Positions 5,961 to 6,697 of a DNA stretch of 6,697 nt are shown here, one piece after another (the first letter of the stretch is position 1; each line of letters begins with the position of its first letter). The stretch spans positions 1 to 6,697 of the forward strand of contig PHCM01000082.1 of the NCBI GenBank assembly GCA_002842255.1, written 5' to 3'. The stretch comes from Betaproteobacteria bacterium HGW-Betaproteobacteria-2 (lineage in GTDB: Bacteria; Pseudomonadota; Gammaproteobacteria; Burkholderiales; Methylophilaceae). The translations under genes were made by a program, and so were the position numbers. The notes beneath the pieces are model-generated. The model was not told the origin of the DNA. It ran no database searches and was given only the letters and a program-made list of their open reading frames with translations.

Positions 5961-6697
5961 CTATTGTTTGAAATGGACCGAATTGGCAATCTGGGCTACG
6001 GTTGCCTGTGGCACTTCGCCGACCACGACAATCTGATGACCGTGATTAACATTGGCGTAGAAATTGGTAGGACCTACCGTGGTCTGACCAACCTTGGGTC
6101 TTGTGCCCTTGACCAGAGGCTCAATGAAGAGGGACACCGAAGACAGCCCATCCGAAAATATCAGTTGATTCACTGCCGTCTTTTTGCCCGGCACCATGCG
6201 CTTGATATGGTCGATCTGCCTGTATCCCGGAGGCAGTTGCTCCAGAGTCCAGTCCTGAGGACTCTCCGCCAGGCCGGCAGGCACTTCCTCCTCCATGACA
6301 TAAGGCTTGCCAGGATCGACCTGAGGCTTGAACCACTCCATATCGCTCATGTTCAGCAAGTTGAGCTGATTGAACGCAATCTGCTCAATCACCTGATTTT
6401 GCTGGTTCAAGGTCGTCGCCTTCAGCAAGAGGCCAAACTCCTTGTCCGTCAGCAGCCTGTAGCCATAGCGATAATCGTCACGAGGTTCAAGCAGGACAAG
6501 GAAACCCTCCCTGCCGGCAACGCGCTCCTGACCAGTTATCCTTGCCCTGTAGCTGGCCTTGACCAGTTCCAGATTGACTGGCAGCAAGGCTGGGAAAAGA
6601 TTCTTGCCGCGACGCTTCTCGATCACGACCTTCTCATTGCGCGGACTGAAGATGACGATATCACTGCCCTGGCTCAGCAACTCCTGCGGCAGGCCAT
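5961..6697 (-). CDS. mucB: Sigma-E regulatory protein MucB/RseB, C-terminal part (start lies beyond the right edge)
   Basis: RseB/MucB is a periplasmic protein that binds the anti-sigma factor RseA/MucA, shields it from DegS-type cleavage, and senses mislocalised lipids or lipoproteins. About 244 codons are visible; the reading frame is open to the right edge (GLPQE before the in-frame TTG at 6680), so the signal peptide and roughly the first quarter are missing. The visible N-terminal domain ends near NLLNMSDMEWF. The C-terminal domain begins near WTLEQLPPGYRQIDHIKR and includes FSDGLSSVSLFIEPL, then HGHQIVVVGEVPQATVAQIANSV close to the end; E. coli RseB ends in a very similar VVGELPPAT-type motif. 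The TTG at 6680 is not taken as the start because the family extends further. Placement before rseC and mucD is the standard sigma-E operon order. Confidence 0.93.
   Translation of the reverse strand, partial: GLPQELLSQGSDIVIFSPRNEKVVIEKRRGKNLFPALLPVNLELVKASYRARITGQERVAGREGFLVLLEPRDDYRYGYRLLTDKEFGLLLKATTLNQQNQVIEQIAFNQLNLLNMSDMEWFKPQVDPGKPYVMEEEVPAGLAESPQDWTLEQLPPGYRQIDHIKRMVPGKKTAVNQLIFSDGLSSVSLFIEPLVKGTRPKVGQTTVGPTNFYANVNHGHQIVVVGEVPQATVAQIANSVHFKQ

Noticed and set aside
5956..5961. GAACTT on the minus strand at the mucB/rseC junction, like a sigma-E -35 element
   Set aside because: The bases 16-17 nt downstream do not resemble the sigma-E -10 element (TCTGA type), and the site lies at the mucB stop inside a tightly packed operon.
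6678..6680. TTG at 6680 as the start of the mucB gene
   Set aside because: The frame remains open to the window edge and the MucB/RseB family has a signal peptide and further N-terminal sequence, so the true start lies outside.

Overview
The window is a compact stretch of bacterial chromosome in which every gene I can support lies on the minus strand. Read in the direction of transcription (high to low coordinates) the order is mucB/rseB (3' part only), rseC, mucD (degP-like), a strong hairpin, lepA, lepB, a DUF4845 gene, rnc and era (5' part only). This order, the envelope-stress genes followed by lepA-lepB-DUF4845-rnc-era, is typical of Betaproteobacteria. The moderate GC content and the protein flavour would fit the Nitrosomonadales/Methylophilaceae side of that class, but the genus-level guess is weak and rests on memory of families, not on a search.

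Region 4032-6697 is the distal part of a sigma-E (rpoE/algU) operon. MucB/RseB is the periplasmic sensor that protects the anti-sigma factor. RseC is a small inner-membrane protein with a cysteine cluster. MucD is a secreted HtrA-type protease with a clear signal peptide, catalytic triad and two PDZ domains. The genes are packed tightly: 9 nt separate mucB from rseC, and rseC and mucD abut exactly (TAGATG). The only real intergenic space in the window (3907-4031) carries a 13-bp perfect inverted repeat with a T-rich tail, read here as the terminator of this operon.

Region 1-3906 is a second transcription group, lepA-lepB-DUF4845-rnc-era. It encodes the ribosomal back-translocase EF4, signal peptidase I, a small single-span membrane protein of unknown function, RNase III, and the ribosome-assembly GTPase Era. 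Gaps are 24, 9 and 24 nt, and rnc and era overlap by 20 nt. The theme is translation, ribosome maturation and export, next to the genes that watch the envelope. LepB is expected to process exported proteins such as MucD.

I do not see an undescribed system: no mobile element, CRISPR array, tRNA/rRNA or foreign-looking segment. The points worth a second look are small: two independent 12-nt tandem duplications at gene junctions (one builds a KIEQ-type repeat at the Era N-terminus, the other adds a spare stop codon to lepA), the mucD/lepA hairpin with no visible lepA promoter, a pilin-like N-terminus on the DUF4845 protein without the usual Glu5, and a four-codon mini-ORF whose stop overlaps the rnc start.
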